Positions 45,264-54,466 of a DNA stretch of 64,000 bases are shown in pieces. A model generated the notes under the pieces. It saw nothing but the letters and a program-made list of their open reading frames with translations, did not search any database and was not told the origin of the DNA. A program made the translations under genes and the position numbers. Positions within the stretch are counted from its first letter, which is position 1; the number at the start of each line of letters is the position of its first letter. This stretch comes from Vibrio sp. 99-70-13A1 (GTDB taxonomy: Bacteria > Pseudomonadota > Gammaproteobacteria > Enterobacterales > Vibrionaceae): the NCBI RefSeq assembly GCF_013114625.1, contig NZ_VTXD01000003.1:124001-188000 (forward strand). The letters are read 5' to 3'.

Positions 45264-46250
45264 ATGTACCAGCAACGGATTGTTATAGATGGATTGCAGT
45301 ATTGCAATTGGGATAGAGAATATTTTCAAACCCTAAAAGCCAGTGGGATTACTGCGGTACATGCCACTATGGTGTATCACGAAACGGCTCGTGAAACGCT
45401 GACTCGCTTTGCTGAATGGAACCTAAGGTTTGAACAAAATGCTGACCTGATTATGCCAATCCACTCTATGGCAGATGTCGAAATAGCAAAAGCGACGGGC
45501 AAAGTAGGGATCTTCCTTGGCGCGCAAAACTGTTCACCGATTGATGATGAAATTGGTTTGATCGAAGTGATGCGTAAGCAAGGGCTGTTGATCATGCAAT
45601 TGACTTATAACAACCAAAGCTTATTAGCGACTGGCTGTTATGAGCAAAATGATACGGGTATTACGCGCTTTGGTAAGCAAGCCATCGAAGAGATGAACCG
45701 TGTAGGCATGATCATCGATATGTCTCATAGTGCTGAGCGTTCAACTCTAGAAGCCATTGATATGTCTTCTCGCCCAATTTGCATTAGCCACGCCAATCCC
45801 ACTTTTGCTCATGATGCTCTTCGTAATAAATCGAATGAAGTGATCAAAGCCTTAACGGCTCGCGATGGCTTAATCGGTTTCAGCTTATACCCATTCCATT
45901 TACCTAATGGTAGCCAATGTACCCTTGAAGACTTTTGCCAAATGGTGGCGACTACCGCAGACCTTGTCGGTGTTGAACATTTAGGGATTGGTAGTGATTT
46001 ATGCCTAAACCAACCTCAAGCCGTACTTGAGTGGATGCGTAATGGTCGCTGGTCAAAAGCGATGGACTATGGGGAAGGATCGGCAAATAACTCTGGTTGG
46101 CCTGATGCTTTACCTTGGTTTTGTGGAAGTGCGGGTATGGAGAATATTTACAACGGATTAATACGTCACGGATTCAGTGAATCTGAGGCGGGACAAGTAC
46201 TGGGTGAAAACTGGTTTAACTTTCTTAAACAAGGGCTCAAACCTCTTTAA
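45264..46250 (+). CDS. Atypical M19 (membrane dipeptidase) family protein
   Basis: A 328-aa member of the renal-dipeptidase family, related to the version found in the glycine-betaine catabolic locus of Pseudomonas (PA5396 type). His ligands in IDMSHS and ISHAN and the LGIGSD Asp remain. The usual N-terminal His-x-Asp is DGLQYCN, and the bridging Glu region reads GAQNC. So the bimetal site is altered and peptide hydrolysis is doubtful. Start at ATG 45264, after AAGGAG; the GTG at 45258 is inside that ribosome site. Confidence 0.85.
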   Translation: MYQQRIVIDGLQYCNWDREYFQTLKASGITAVHATMVYHETARETLTRFAEWNLRFEQNADLIMPIHSMADVEIAKATGKVGIFLGAQNCSPIDDEIGLIEVMRKQGLLIMQLTYNNQSLLATGCYEQNDTGITRFGKQAIEEMNRVGMIIDMSHSAERSTLEAIDMSSRPICISHANPTFAHDALRNKSNEVIKALTARDGLIGFSLYPFHLPNGSQCTLEDFCQMVATTADLVGVEHLGIGSDLCLNQPQAVLEWMRNGRWSKAMDYGEGSANNSGWPDALPWFCGSAGMENIYNGLIRHGFSESEAGQVLGENWFNFLKQGLKPL

Positions 46251-46541
46251 ACAGGGCTAAAGCTTATTAACTCAAGCTAAGGCTTATTAATCAAAGCTAA
46301 AGCACATGAAACAAAGGCATAAACCTCCTTAACTAAAGGCAAACCATTTAACAAGGCAGTTTTAGTGTCATAGACCTCTAGTGAAATGGTGAGTATTTAG
46401 TGAAATTAAGGCGAATGCTTGTTTAAAAAGTCACCCGAACATGGACCTCCTGCTCAACAAAAAAATAATAGGGCAGGTGTTAAACACAACCTTTTGTAGC
46501 CATTGTTAATGGCGCTGCAAAGAAACCTCTGGAGTCAGAGT
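46251..46541. other. Intergenic region before the BCCT gene
   Basis: Contains imperfect repeats of AAGCTAAnGCTTATTAA (46259-46310). No gene or clear terminator. A separate promoter for the BCCT gene is possible. Confidence 0.4.
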
Positions 46542-48152
46542 ATGTCTGATTTAACCAATAGCGTGAAAGCTTCAAATGTAGCAAATGCAAATCTATCTTC
46601 GGCAAACCGTTCTGCTTCAGGTAAGGCGAGCCAGCCTGAATCAACATCCGATAAACTGGGGTTAAGTAACCCTGCCTTATGGTACAGCGGCGGATTCATC
46701 GCTCTGTTTGTTGCCCTCGCTTTATTTGATGGGGAGCTGTTATCAAGCCTAGTAAATTCGGGGTTTGGATGGTCAGTTAAAGTGTTTGGTCCTTATTGGC
46801 AAATACTTCTTCTGTTGACATTTCTGATCGGTATTGGCTTGGCAGCAGGACGAACCGGTAAGGTTATTCTAGGGGGAATCGCAAAGCCTGAAATGGATGG
46901 GTTCCGTTGGATGGCGATTATCTTTTGTACGCTTCTAGCTGGTGGCGGTGTGTTCTGGGCAGCGGCTGAGCCTATCGCGCACTATGTTAGTCCTCCTCCA
47001 TTGTATGGCGCGCAAGAAAATACCCAGCAAGGTGCAGTTAACGCTTTATCTCAATCTTTTATGCACTGGGGCTTTTTAGCGTGGGCAATTGTAGGCAGCT
47101 TAACGTCTATTGTGGTCATGCATTTACATTACGATAAAGGTTTACCTCTTAAACCTCGAATCTTGCTTTATCCAGTACTTGGCGAGCGAGCATTGAAAGG
47201 TCATACCGGCGCTTTAATTGATGCATGTTGTATTGTCGCGGTAGCGGCCGGCACGATTGGTCCTATTGGGTTTCTTGGCTTACAAGTCAGCTATGCGTTG
47301 AACGCTTTGTTTGATATTCCAGACGGCTTCACAACTCAGCTCATCATCATTCTTTTTGCGATTGCACTTTATACATTGTCAGCTTTGAGTGGCTTGAATC
47401 GCGGCATGCAAATGTTGAGTCGTTATAACGTTATCCTTGCGATGGCATTGATGATTTACATTCTGATTTTTGGTCCAACTAACTTCATCTTCAATGGTTA
47501 CATTCAAGGTGTAGGCAGCATGATTGATAATTTCATTCCAATGGCAACTTACCGTGGTGATGAAGGCTGGTTAAGCTGGTGGACGGTGTTCTTCTGGGGC
47601 TGGTTCCTAGGTTACGGCCCGATGATGGCTATCTTTATCGCTCGTATTTCTCGTGGGCGTAGCATTCGCCAATTGGTCAGCACCATCAGCATTATTGCTC
47701 CATTAGTTACCTGTTTTTGGTTCACGATTGTTGGCGGTACGGGTCTTGCGTTTGAAATTGCAGAACCAGGCACAGTAAGTAAAGCATTCGAAGGGTTTAA
47801 CTTACCTGGAGCATTACTGGCAGTGACACAGCAACTCCCTATGCCGATGCTGATTTCAATCTTGTTCTTGATTTTGACCACAATCTTCATTGTGACAACC
47901 GGTGACTCGATGACCTACACCATCAGTGTAGTAATCAGTGGTGAAACTGAGCCAAATGCTGTTATTCGAGTGTTCTGGGGTGTGATGATGGGGGTAACGG
48001 CATTAATCCTTATCTCCCTTGGCTCTGGCGGTATTTCTGCCCTGCAATCATTCATTGTGATAACCGCAGTTCCGGTTTCATTAATCTTGCTCCCTTCTCT
48101 TTGGAATGCACCACAAATAGCAATGAAGATGGCAAAAGAGCAAGGGCTATAA
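46542..48152 (+). CDS. BCCT-family (betaine/carnitine/choline) transporter
   Basis: A 536-aa secondary transporter with twelve hydrophobic segments for quaternary-ammonium compounds, driven by sodium or protons. The family signature near helix 8 is FFWGWFLGYGPMMAIFIARISRGR. The usual Trp-rich box reads differently here (Gly-Tyr-Gly in place of Trp-Ser-Pro), so the substrate is probably not plain betaine. Cytoplasmic N-terminus about 50 residues, Ser/Asn-rich. Start ATG 46542 after GGAG; the TTG at 46503 is poor. Confidence 0.92.
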   Translation: MSDLTNSVKASNVANANLSSANRSASGKASQPESTSDKLGLSNPALWYSGGFIALFVALALFDGELLSSLVNSGFGWSVKVFGPYWQILLLLTFLIGIGLAAGRTGKVILGGIAKPEMDGFRWMAIIFCTLLAGGGVFWAAAEPIAHYVSPPPLYGAQENTQQGAVNALSQSFMHWGFLAWAIVGSLTSIVVMHLHYDKGLPLKPRILLYPVLGERALKGHTGALIDACCIVAVAAGTIGPIGFLGLQVSYALNALFDIPDGFTTQLIIILFAIALYTLSALSGLNRGMQMLSRYNVILAMALMIYILIFGPTNFIFNGYIQGVGSMIDNFIPMATYRGDEGWLSWWTVFFWGWFLGYGPMMAIFIARISRGRSIRQLVSTISIIAPLVTCFWFTIVGGTGLAFEIAEPGTVSKAFEGFNLPGALLAVTQQLPMPMLISILFLILTTIFIVTTGDSMTYTISVVISGETEPNAVIRVFWGVMMGVTALILISLGSGGISALQSFIVITAVPVSLILLPSLWNAPQIAMKMAKEQGL

Positions 48153-48264
48153 ACGAATAGCTATATAAATAAGTAGCTATATCAACAAGTAGCTATATGA
48201 AAAATAGCGATAAACGAACAGCTATAAGCCGATAGATCAGAGCTGCAAATAAGCAGCCAATGCA

Positions 48265-48286
48265 GGAGGCGGGATCGTCCGCCTCC
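48265..48286 (+). other. GC-rich hairpin between BCCT and the unknown gene
   Basis: GGAGGCGG, loop GATCGT, CCGCCTCC: a perfect 8-bp GC stem. Not followed by U residues, so not a classic terminator; it may be a processing or attenuation element. Just upstream, 48165-48231 repeats TAGCTATAT-type words. Confidence 0.6.
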
Positions 48287-48338
48287 AATGAAATCCAATA
48301 ACGAGCAATACTCTATAACTATAAAGGTGGTGAGCAAA

Positions 48339-50123
48339 ATGGATGCACATCGTTCTACTTACACTGAAGCACAACTGCGCAATGCAGACATCGTCATGGC
48401 ACCTGAAAGGCTTGGTGCAATGCACCAAAACCGAATCAGTTTCGTGAGAACTCTGATTCGAAAAATGGCGCAACAGCAATGGAAAGTCACAAAGCATGAA
48501 TGGCAGCTATGCCCACGCGGTTTTGGCCACGTTATCTACAAATTAGCGACCCCTAACCATGTTTATCATTTAGTCGTATTTTGTGATGAGATTGCCGACG
48601 ATGAACGCAATGATCGTGTAATTGCTGAAAAGTGGGACGTAACTTTTGCCTTAGTCTATGGTGATGTTGATGTGAGCTTGCTGGAACAACTGCGAGCGAA
48701 TGTACCGCTTCAAGAAGCGGGGCGTAATCCAAACAATGTTTTGGTGCTGGCGCGTGCAAACAAGAGTGTTCGTGTGTTTGAACATATTGTTAGTCATTTA
48801 GCGAAAGGTGTTCAACCCACTACTGATGAACTTGCTGAAGTTGGGTATATTCTCCGCACAACCGCTGTATATGGTAATGGCAAGTTCGGTATTGCTGATT
48901 TTAAGATTTTAGAAAATAACCCAGATTTCAATCAGTCGTTTAGTGCTCAAATGTGCGCGGTGTATATGCTTCGTGAATTCAGTTTAGATTGGGTTCACTA
49001 CTTGGCTGAGCAACAAGGTGGTGAGGCTGCCATTCCACTTCACCGAGGCTTACAGCGATATCTTGGTGTTGGTAATGCGACGGGCCTTGGCATGGCGCCT
49101 TATCTGATTAATCACCCAAGTGTTGTTGACCAATGGATGACGACGCGTGAAACCGCTTTAGCTGCTGTGCTTGCCTGTGAAAGCGAACCTGCACTGTATG
49201 ATTCCTTGCAGTCATTGATTCAAAAAGGCATCAGCCATTTAGAGCAAGTCATCACCATCAATGAACACCAAAAAGAGCTGAACGCGATAGCGGTGCACGA
49301 TTTAAAACAGTTGAATAGCAAATTTGATTCTTTCATGTCTACAAATATTGAATCTAGCCCTACTTCTAATCCGAATCAAAACCAAAGCTATCGTTCAACT
49401 TGGAATGATCTTGTTAATAAAACACAGCATATGAGTTTGGAAGCCCAAGAAATCCTGCTCTCGTGCTTGATGGAATTGTACCCAGAATTAGTGGACGCCC
49501 ATCAAGATAATATGAACTGTGATGAAACCTTGTTTCTACCAAGCGGCAAGAAAATTCAAGATCTACTTGTGACCTTAGAAGAGAATTACGGTTGGGCAAT
49601 CAATACTGATTTTACTAAGCCTGATAATAACTACTGGTTTTGGTATCGGTCACAAGATAAAGAAGAACCAAGGTTAGGAGTACGCGGCGAAGAGCCAGGT
49701 GAAGAGCGCGAGCTACCATTAGATATTGGTCGCCAAGCTTATCGTTTGTACCATGCTTTACAGGAACATGCGCCTGAATTGTCACTTGCTGAGTTTCTAA
49801 TACAGAGACCTAAATATCGTGCGATTGCACGCCGAGTTTGGACATTAGGTCATAAAGCGATGGGCGATATTCAAATGAATGTGTTGCACCAGTCATCTCT
49901 ACCTATGCATTTGCTACGCTGCAAATTAGCGGTATTTGGTGCCACGAAATTTGATCCAAGATCGGACCGCTGGGTTCGCGTGACCTTCTTCCAAGGAGCA
50001 CCATTACTGGATGAAATCAGCGAAGGTGAGTGGTTATTCCCATTGCTTCCGAGCAAGTTGGAATTAGGTCAACAACAACAGCATCAACAACACCAAGGTA
50101 TCGTACCGGGGGAAGAGTTATGA
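48339..50123 (+). CDS. Unrecognised protein of the BCCT cluster (594 aa)
   Basis: A large soluble protein with no signal peptide, membrane helix or motif that I can assign. Start at ATG 48339 (GGTGAG six bases upstream); an earlier in-frame ATG at 48288 lies directly against the GC hairpin. The last 20 residues are Gln/His-rich. It has His, Cys and Trp scattered evenly, so an enzyme is possible. Its stop overlaps the next ATG (ATGA), so it is coupled to the DUF3726 protein. The two may form a complex acting on the BCCT-imported compound; that is inference. Confidence 0.75.
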   Translation: MDAHRSTYTEAQLRNADIVMAPERLGAMHQNRISFVRTLIRKMAQQQWKVTKHEWQLCPRGFGHVIYKLATPNHVYHLVVFCDEIADDERNDRVIAEKWDVTFALVYGDVDVSLLEQLRANVPLQEAGRNPNNVLVLARANKSVRVFEHIVSHLAKGVQPTTDELAEVGYILRTTAVYGNGKFGIADFKILENNPDFNQSFSAQMCAVYMLREFSLDWVHYLAEQQGGEAAIPLHRGLQRYLGVGNATGLGMAPYLINHPSVVDQWMTTRETALAAVLACESEPALYDSLQSLIQKGISHLEQVITINEHQKELNAIAVHDLKQLNSKFDSFMSTNIESSPTSNPNQNQSYRSTWNDLVNKTQHMSLEAQEILLSCLMELYPELVDAHQDNMNCDETLFLPSGKKIQDLLVTLEENYGWAINTDFTKPDNNYWFWYRSQDKEEPRLGVRGEEPGEERELPLDIGRQAYRLYHALQEHAPELSLAEFLIQRPKYRAIARRVWTLGHKAMGDIQMNVLHQSSLPMHLLRCKLAVFGATKFDPRSDRWVRVTFFQGAPLLDEISEGEWLFPLLPSKLELGQQQQHQQHQGIVPGEEL

Positions 50124-50863
50124 TCGTTTCTCACAATGAATTGGTGGCTGCGGTAAACAAAGCCTTTTTAGGTATGCGCCGCTCATGCGGTGAAGCCGAT
50201 GTTATCGCCGGTATGGTAGCTGATCTACAAATGGTGGGGTTGGACGGTGTTCGCCATTTTAATAATGCGAGTGACTTTATGGGGTTGGAAGACGATTGCC
50301 CTGTCGATATTTCTGTCACCTCAGACAATACCATTGAAGTCGATTTACACAAATGCAGCTTAGCGTGCCACTTGCCTGTAATAATGGACTACGCCATCGA
50401 AAAAATGATTGGCGTTAAAGCATTAAAAATTGAGCTAAATAACTGTCATAACCGTTGGTTGGCTTACAGTGAATTAGTGAAGTTAGCAGCAAAAGGGATA
50501 GCATGCACTGCGAGGTGGGATAACGGGACAAGCCCGAAACGCACTTTGTATGTCTTGAACCGGGGCTGTGTGGCACCTGAACTGTTTCTATCTGATTTGC
50601 TGATGGAGTCAGAAGAGAATCTACATAATATGACGATTGAATTATCGGTCCATGATTTTGATGTGGTGCATTTATCACAAGGCTACACGACTCATATTGA
50701 GTCTCATAAGCTGGCTGAAAAACAGAAAAAAGCGTGGAATGAAGGGATTTATATTGATGACTCGCAGTGGAGTACATTGAAAGAAACCGCGACGGCTATC
50801 TTAGTGGAAAGCAGCCAGCGATCTGTTCAAGGTGCTGGTGAGCTGTTCACCGCTGAATCCTAG
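50120..50863 (+). CDS. DUF3726 family protein
   Basis: A 248-aa soluble protein, which I believe belongs to DUF3726 (start MIVSHNELVAAVNKAFLGMRRSCGEADV). Function unknown. ATG at 50120 with GGAAGAG upstream, overlapping the preceding stop by 4 bp. The first 70 residues resemble the N-terminal helices of malate/lactate-type (Ldh2) dehydrogenases; the similarity is loose. It ends the catabolic cluster; a terminator follows. Confidence 0.8.
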   Translation: MIVSHNELVAAVNKAFLGMRRSCGEADVIAGMVADLQMVGLDGVRHFNNASDFMGLEDDCPVDISVTSDNTIEVDLHKCSLACHLPVIMDYAIEKMIGVKALKIELNNCHNRWLAYSELVKLAAKGIACTARWDNGTSPKRTLYVLNRGCVAPELFLSDLLMESEENLHNMTIELSVHDFDVVHLSQGYTTHIESHKLAEKQKKAWNEGIYIDDSQWSTLKETATAILVESSQRSVQGAGELFTAES

Positions 50864-50940
50864 CCTGAGCAATGAAATTATAGCCAGAACGCTTATGAGA
50901 GCTTAGTTTCCCCTTAGCTAGGCTCTCACTTTGTGATTTA

Positions 50941-50967
50941 GAGAGTGTTCGTCACTCTCTTTTTTTA
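50941..50967 (+). terminator. Terminator of the BCCT/DUF3726 operon
   Basis: AGAGAGTG, loop TTCGT, CACTCTCT followed by T6-7. Confidence 0.92.
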
Positions 50968-51006
50968 TTTTAATACTTTCACTTCCTACTTACTTCGCTT
51001 TGTTAT

Positions 51007-51624
51007 TTAAGGATGCATTAAAGACAGCAAATGTTCAGAGGCAGTTTTTGGATCTTCTGCGTGGCAGATGGCTGAAACCAATGCCAAACCATGGACGCCC
51101 GTTTGTGAGAGTTGCGGGATGTTGGATTCATTAATCCCCCCAATGCCAACAATCGGTAATTGCGTCGCTTTGAGCGCCATTTCTAACCCTTCAATTCCCC
51201 AGTGTTTCTTGGTGTTGGTCTTGGTTGGTGTAGAGAATATCGCACTTAACCCAATGTAGTCGATTGGCAAAGAATTGGACTCTTCTAACTGCTGTTCATT
51301 TTCAATAGACAGGCCAAGTATCTTATTTGGTCCAATTAACTGGCGCGCAAAATTTGCTGGCATATCGGATTGACCAAGGTGCACACCATCAGCATCAACG
51401 GCAAGTGCCACATCAACACGGTCATTAATGATTAACGGTACATCAGTACCCGCTAAAATTTCTTTAACCGCTTGAGCCCGTTCAATAAAGGCGCGCACAT
51501 CACCATGCTTTTCACGAATTTGTACCATAGTGACACCGCCTTGCACTGCTTGTTCAACAACAAACCTTAAGGTATCGAGATCTTGTTGGTCATCAGTAAC
51601 CAGATAAAGTGTGTAAGGGTTCAT
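51007..51624 (-). CDS. thiE: Thiamine-phosphate synthase
   Basis: A 205-aa TIM-barrel enzyme joining HMP-pyrophosphate and thiazole-phosphate into thiamine monophosphate. Motifs: LYLVTDD, TMVQIREK, the substrate loop LIINDRVDVALAVDADGVHLGQSD and the late GIGGI phosphate-binding turn. ATG at 51624 follows AAGG; an upstream TTG at 51636 is less likely. Last gene of the riboswitch-controlled operon. Slightly diverged from the de novo ThiE type; the salvage context suggests use with ThiD and ThiM. Confidence 0.93.
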   Translation of the reverse strand: MNPYTLYLVTDDQQDLDTLRFVVEQAVQGGVTMVQIREKHGDVRAFIERAQAVKEILAGTDVPLIINDRVDVALAVDADGVHLGQSDMPANFARQLIGPNKILGLSIENEQQLEESNSLPIDYIGLSAIFSTPTKTNTKKHWGIEGLEMALKATQLPIVGIGGINESNIPQLSQTGVHGLALVSAICHAEDPKTASEHLLSLMHP

Positions 51625-51735
51625 AGGGACCTTCAAATCAAAGTTCTGAGAGATTTATTTTCTGAGAGAGGTATTAGCCCTTCCTCTTTCTAATCTAAGG
51701 AGTAGGGCTATATGATTAAGTGCTTTTTTTGATGA

Positions 51736-52524
51736 TTAATTTTGTATTCTAAGACGCTGTAGCAATGTTGCTTCATCAAGTTGATAAAGCTCATCAAGTA
51801 AATTCATTTGTAGGCTGCCTGGACCGCGAGATTGCTCTGCTGCGATTTCTCCCACGACTCCAAGAATTGCCGCCGCTGCTAGCCCAGTATCATCACCCAC
51901 CGCGGCGAATGCGCCAGTTAGTGCTGTTAAAGTACAACCCATACCTGTCACGTAGGGCATCATTTCATGCCCATTGTTTAGTTTTACGATTTGGTCTTGG
52001 GTGACGACATAATCCGTCTCGCCAGAAATCACTACGTTAGCACCGTATTCTGAAACCAAACATTGTGCAGCTCCTAATGCGGCATCACTGCTATCTAAGG
52101 AATCTACCCCTTTGCTTTGTGCTTGTTCGCCAGCAAGTGCAATGATTTCAGAGGCATTACCTCGAATAATGAGTTTATTCGCTAAGCGAGCGATAGTTCG
52201 TGCGGTTTCGGTGCGAAGTGTGCTTGCGCCGCAGCCAACTGGGTCGAGAACCACAGGTTTGTTGTGTGCGTTTGCTTGCTCCACGGCGTAGCTCATGCGA
52301 GGGGTCCATACACTGTCTAGCGTACCAATGTTGATCACTAGCGCACCTGAGAACGACATCATTTCTGCCATTTCTTGAGTGGAGTGCGCCATGATTGGAG
52401 ACGCCCCAATCGCCAGTAAGGCATTCGCGGTATTGTTCATTACTACGTAGTTCGTAATATTGACGACCAGTGGCTTTTGCTCTCGAACAGCACTAAGTGC
52501 TTGAGTGATTTTTTCGATTAACAC
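51736..52524 (-). CDS. thiM: Hydroxyethylthiazole kinase
   Basis: A 262-aa salvage kinase for the thiazole alcohol. The N-terminal [28 protein letters not shown] and the [13 protein letters not shown] and [17 protein letters not shown] motifs are typical, with the catalytic Cys in GMGCTLTAL. It lies between tenA and thiE. Confidence 0.95.
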   Translation of the reverse strand: MLIEKITQALSAVREQKPLVVNITNYVVMNNTANALLAIGASPIMAHSTQEMAEMMSFSGALVINIGTLDSVWTPRMSYAVEQANAHNKPVVLDPVGCGASTLRTETARTIARLANKLIIRGNASEIIALAGEQAQSKGVDSLDSSDAALGAAQCLVSEYGANVVISGETDYVVTQDQIVKLNNGHEMMPYVTGMGCTLTALTGAFAAVGDDTGLAAAAILGVVGEIAAEQSRGPGSLQMNLLDELYQLDEATLLQRLRIQN

Positions 52525-52538
52525 GGCTAGTTCCTTGT

Positions 52539-53279
52539 TTATGAATGGCTTGACTGAAGATGCTCGGATTGAGACTGAGACTGAGACTGGAGAGGGTTAG
52601 CTAGGCTGTTAATCGTGCTCAGTATATTGAGCCCTTGCTGCCAAAAAGCCACTTCCATGCGAGTTGCGGTTTTAAATATATGAACGATGTTTTGGCCACG
52701 TTCGCTATTAATATCAATATCCGCGAGAAGCTGGTTGAAGTATTCAGCGCCAGTTGCTACTCCTGATTGGAATTCTTCACCGCCGTAAAGGTTTATCCAA
52801 CTTGCGTATGGGTTACCTTCCTGCACCGTGGTATCACTTTCGATTAATGCTTTGCCAATCACCGCATAGCCGATTGAACAAGGCGCTAAAGCCGCGTAAA
52901 GGTCAACCAAGTCTCCCGTCATTCCCGCGTCTAATACATAGCGGGTATAAGCAACGGTGCCGAAATCCTCAGGTTCATTTTCAAGATCACTTTCGGTTAA
53001 ACCCCATTGCTCGCAGTAAGTCACATGATGGGCAATTTCAGAATCCAACAAAGCATGGACGCTAGGTAAAGCTCGGCGCATATCAGCCAATGTTTTTGCC
53101 TTATAAATAGCTAGGGCATAAGCACGCGCATATTGCTTAAGGAACAAGAAATCTTGTTTGAGGTAATGCAAAAAACAAGGTTGCTCTAGGGTGCCTTGCG
53201 CTAACTGAGTAACGAATGAATGCTCGGTATAGTCTTGCCAATCTTGTTCGCAAGCTTGAATTAAATCTTGGTATTTCAT
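52539..53279 (-). CDS. tenA: TenA aminopyrimidine aminohydrolase
   Basis: A 246-aa all-helical enzyme that recovers HMP from degraded thiamine. Active-site Cys lies in [16 protein letters not shown] (near residue 134) with Glu in [10 protein letters not shown] and elsewhere. The C-terminal 20 residues are a Gln-Ser repeat (encoded by GAGACT repeats on the plus strand) not typical of the family, likely a slippage tail. It is 14 bp from thiM. Confidence 0.92.
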   Translation of the reverse strand: MKYQDLIQACEQDWQDYTEHSFVTQLAQGTLEQPCFLHYLKQDFLFLKQYARAYALAIYKAKTLADMRRALPSVHALLDSEIAHHVTYCEQWGLTESDLENEPEDFGTVAYTRYVLDAGMTGDLVDLYAALAPCSIGYAVIGKALIESDTTVQEGNPYASWINLYGGEEFQSGVATGAEYFNQLLADIDINSERGQNIVHIFKTATRMEVAFWQQGLNILSTINSLANPLQSQSQSQSEHLQSSHS

Positions 53280-53372
53280 GGTGCTTTCCTAATCGAAGTA
53301 AGCACCGAGAGCCAGTTCTCGGTACTTATCCAGAATGATTTTATGAGTTCGGCTTAAATTATTGAGATCAGC

Positions 53373-54383
53373 TTAGTTAAACGTTGGTACGTAGTTTGAC
53401 GCTTTAGGTAAAGATTTGATGATGCCTTTGTCATACATGAACTGTGCGTAGTCATCGTAACGTTTAAGATCGACTGCCGAGGGGCGTAGAGCGAAGCGAG
53501 TAAGTGTGTCGTTCCAAGCGCGCTTATTCAGTTCGTTGTTCAGTGTGTCTGGCGAGTAAGCCACAAACTCTTTCCACGATTCTTGAGGGTGGTTGACAAT
53601 GTAAGTGGTCGCTTGTTCTAGCGCTTTGTTGAATGCTCGAATCGCTTTTGCATCATGCTTATCGGCATTCGCAACAAAAACTAATTCATCGTATGCAGGC
53701 ACGCCGTGCTCTTCAGGGAAGAAGGCTTTAGCTTTAAACCCTTCTAGTGCTAATTGGTTGGTTTCGAAGTTACGTAACCCGCCCCAAATTGCATCAACTT
53801 TTCCAGAAGCAAGAGATGAAGACAGCGCCCAGCCAATATTGATTGTTTCAACATCTTCAAATGCGACATTTTCTTGAGCAAGCATAGTGCCGATCGTCGC
53901 TTCTTCATTGCCTGCTATCGCGATGCCAATCTTTTTACCTTTTAAGTCGGCTAATGAATCATTCTTGCCGTTATCTAGCACCATTAACGTATTGAGTGGT
54001 GTTGCGATCAGTGTAGAAGCGCGAACCAGTGGTAAGCCTGCTGCCACATCCATGGTTAAGCTTGGTTGGTAAGTGACCGCAAGATCAACGCGACCTGCTG
54101 CGACCAGTTTGGCTGGCGTACTTGGATCGGCGGGCTCTTGTATCTCAACTTCGATGCCTTGATCTTTAAAGTAACCACGTTCATGCGCAATAACGATTGG
54201 ACCGTGGTTGGGGTTCACGAACCAATCAAGCATAAGTGTCATTGGCTTTTCAGCTGCTAACGCGTGACCTGAAGTAAGAGAAGTCAGCAGGGCAATAGCA
54301 CTCATTAGCTTGGTCTTTAACGGCTTGTTTTTTAATAGCTTAGTCTTTAATAAACTGGTCTTTAATAGATTAGTACTTTTCAC
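53373..54383 (-). CDS. thiY: ThiY, HMP/aminopyrimidine-binding periplasmic protein
   Basis: A 336-aa binding protein of the NMT1/THI5-like family feeding thiamine pyrimidine precursors to ThiXZ. The motif LMLDWFVNPNHGPIVIAHERGYF opens the mature domain after about residue 43. The export signal is unusually long: LLKT-type repeats (residues 6-26) precede the hydrophobic core. Cleavage is near GHALA-AE. Adjacent permease and ATPase genes complete the importer. Confidence 0.92.
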   Translation of the reverse strand: MKSTNLLKTSLLKTKLLKNKPLKTKLMSAIALLTSLTSGHALAAEKPMTLMLDWFVNPNHGPIVIAHERGYFKDQGIEVEIQEPADPSTPAKLVAAGRVDLAVTYQPSLTMDVAAGLPLVRASTLIATPLNTLMVLDNGKNDSLADLKGKKIGIAIAGNEEATIGTMLAQENVAFEDVETINIGWALSSSLASGKVDAIWGGLRNFETNQLALEGFKAKAFFPEEHGVPAYDELVFVANADKHDAKAIRAFNKALEQATTYIVNHPQESWKEFVAYSPDTLNNELNKRAWNDTLTRFALRPSAVDLKRYDDYAQFMYDKGIIKSLPKASNYVPTFN

Positions 54384-54466
54384 TTTGTCATTTCCTTTTG
54401 CATTATGGGTGTCTGTGAGACATGTTCTGAGTTTTTACTTTTAAGGTTGCTCGCAGCTTGGGCTTA

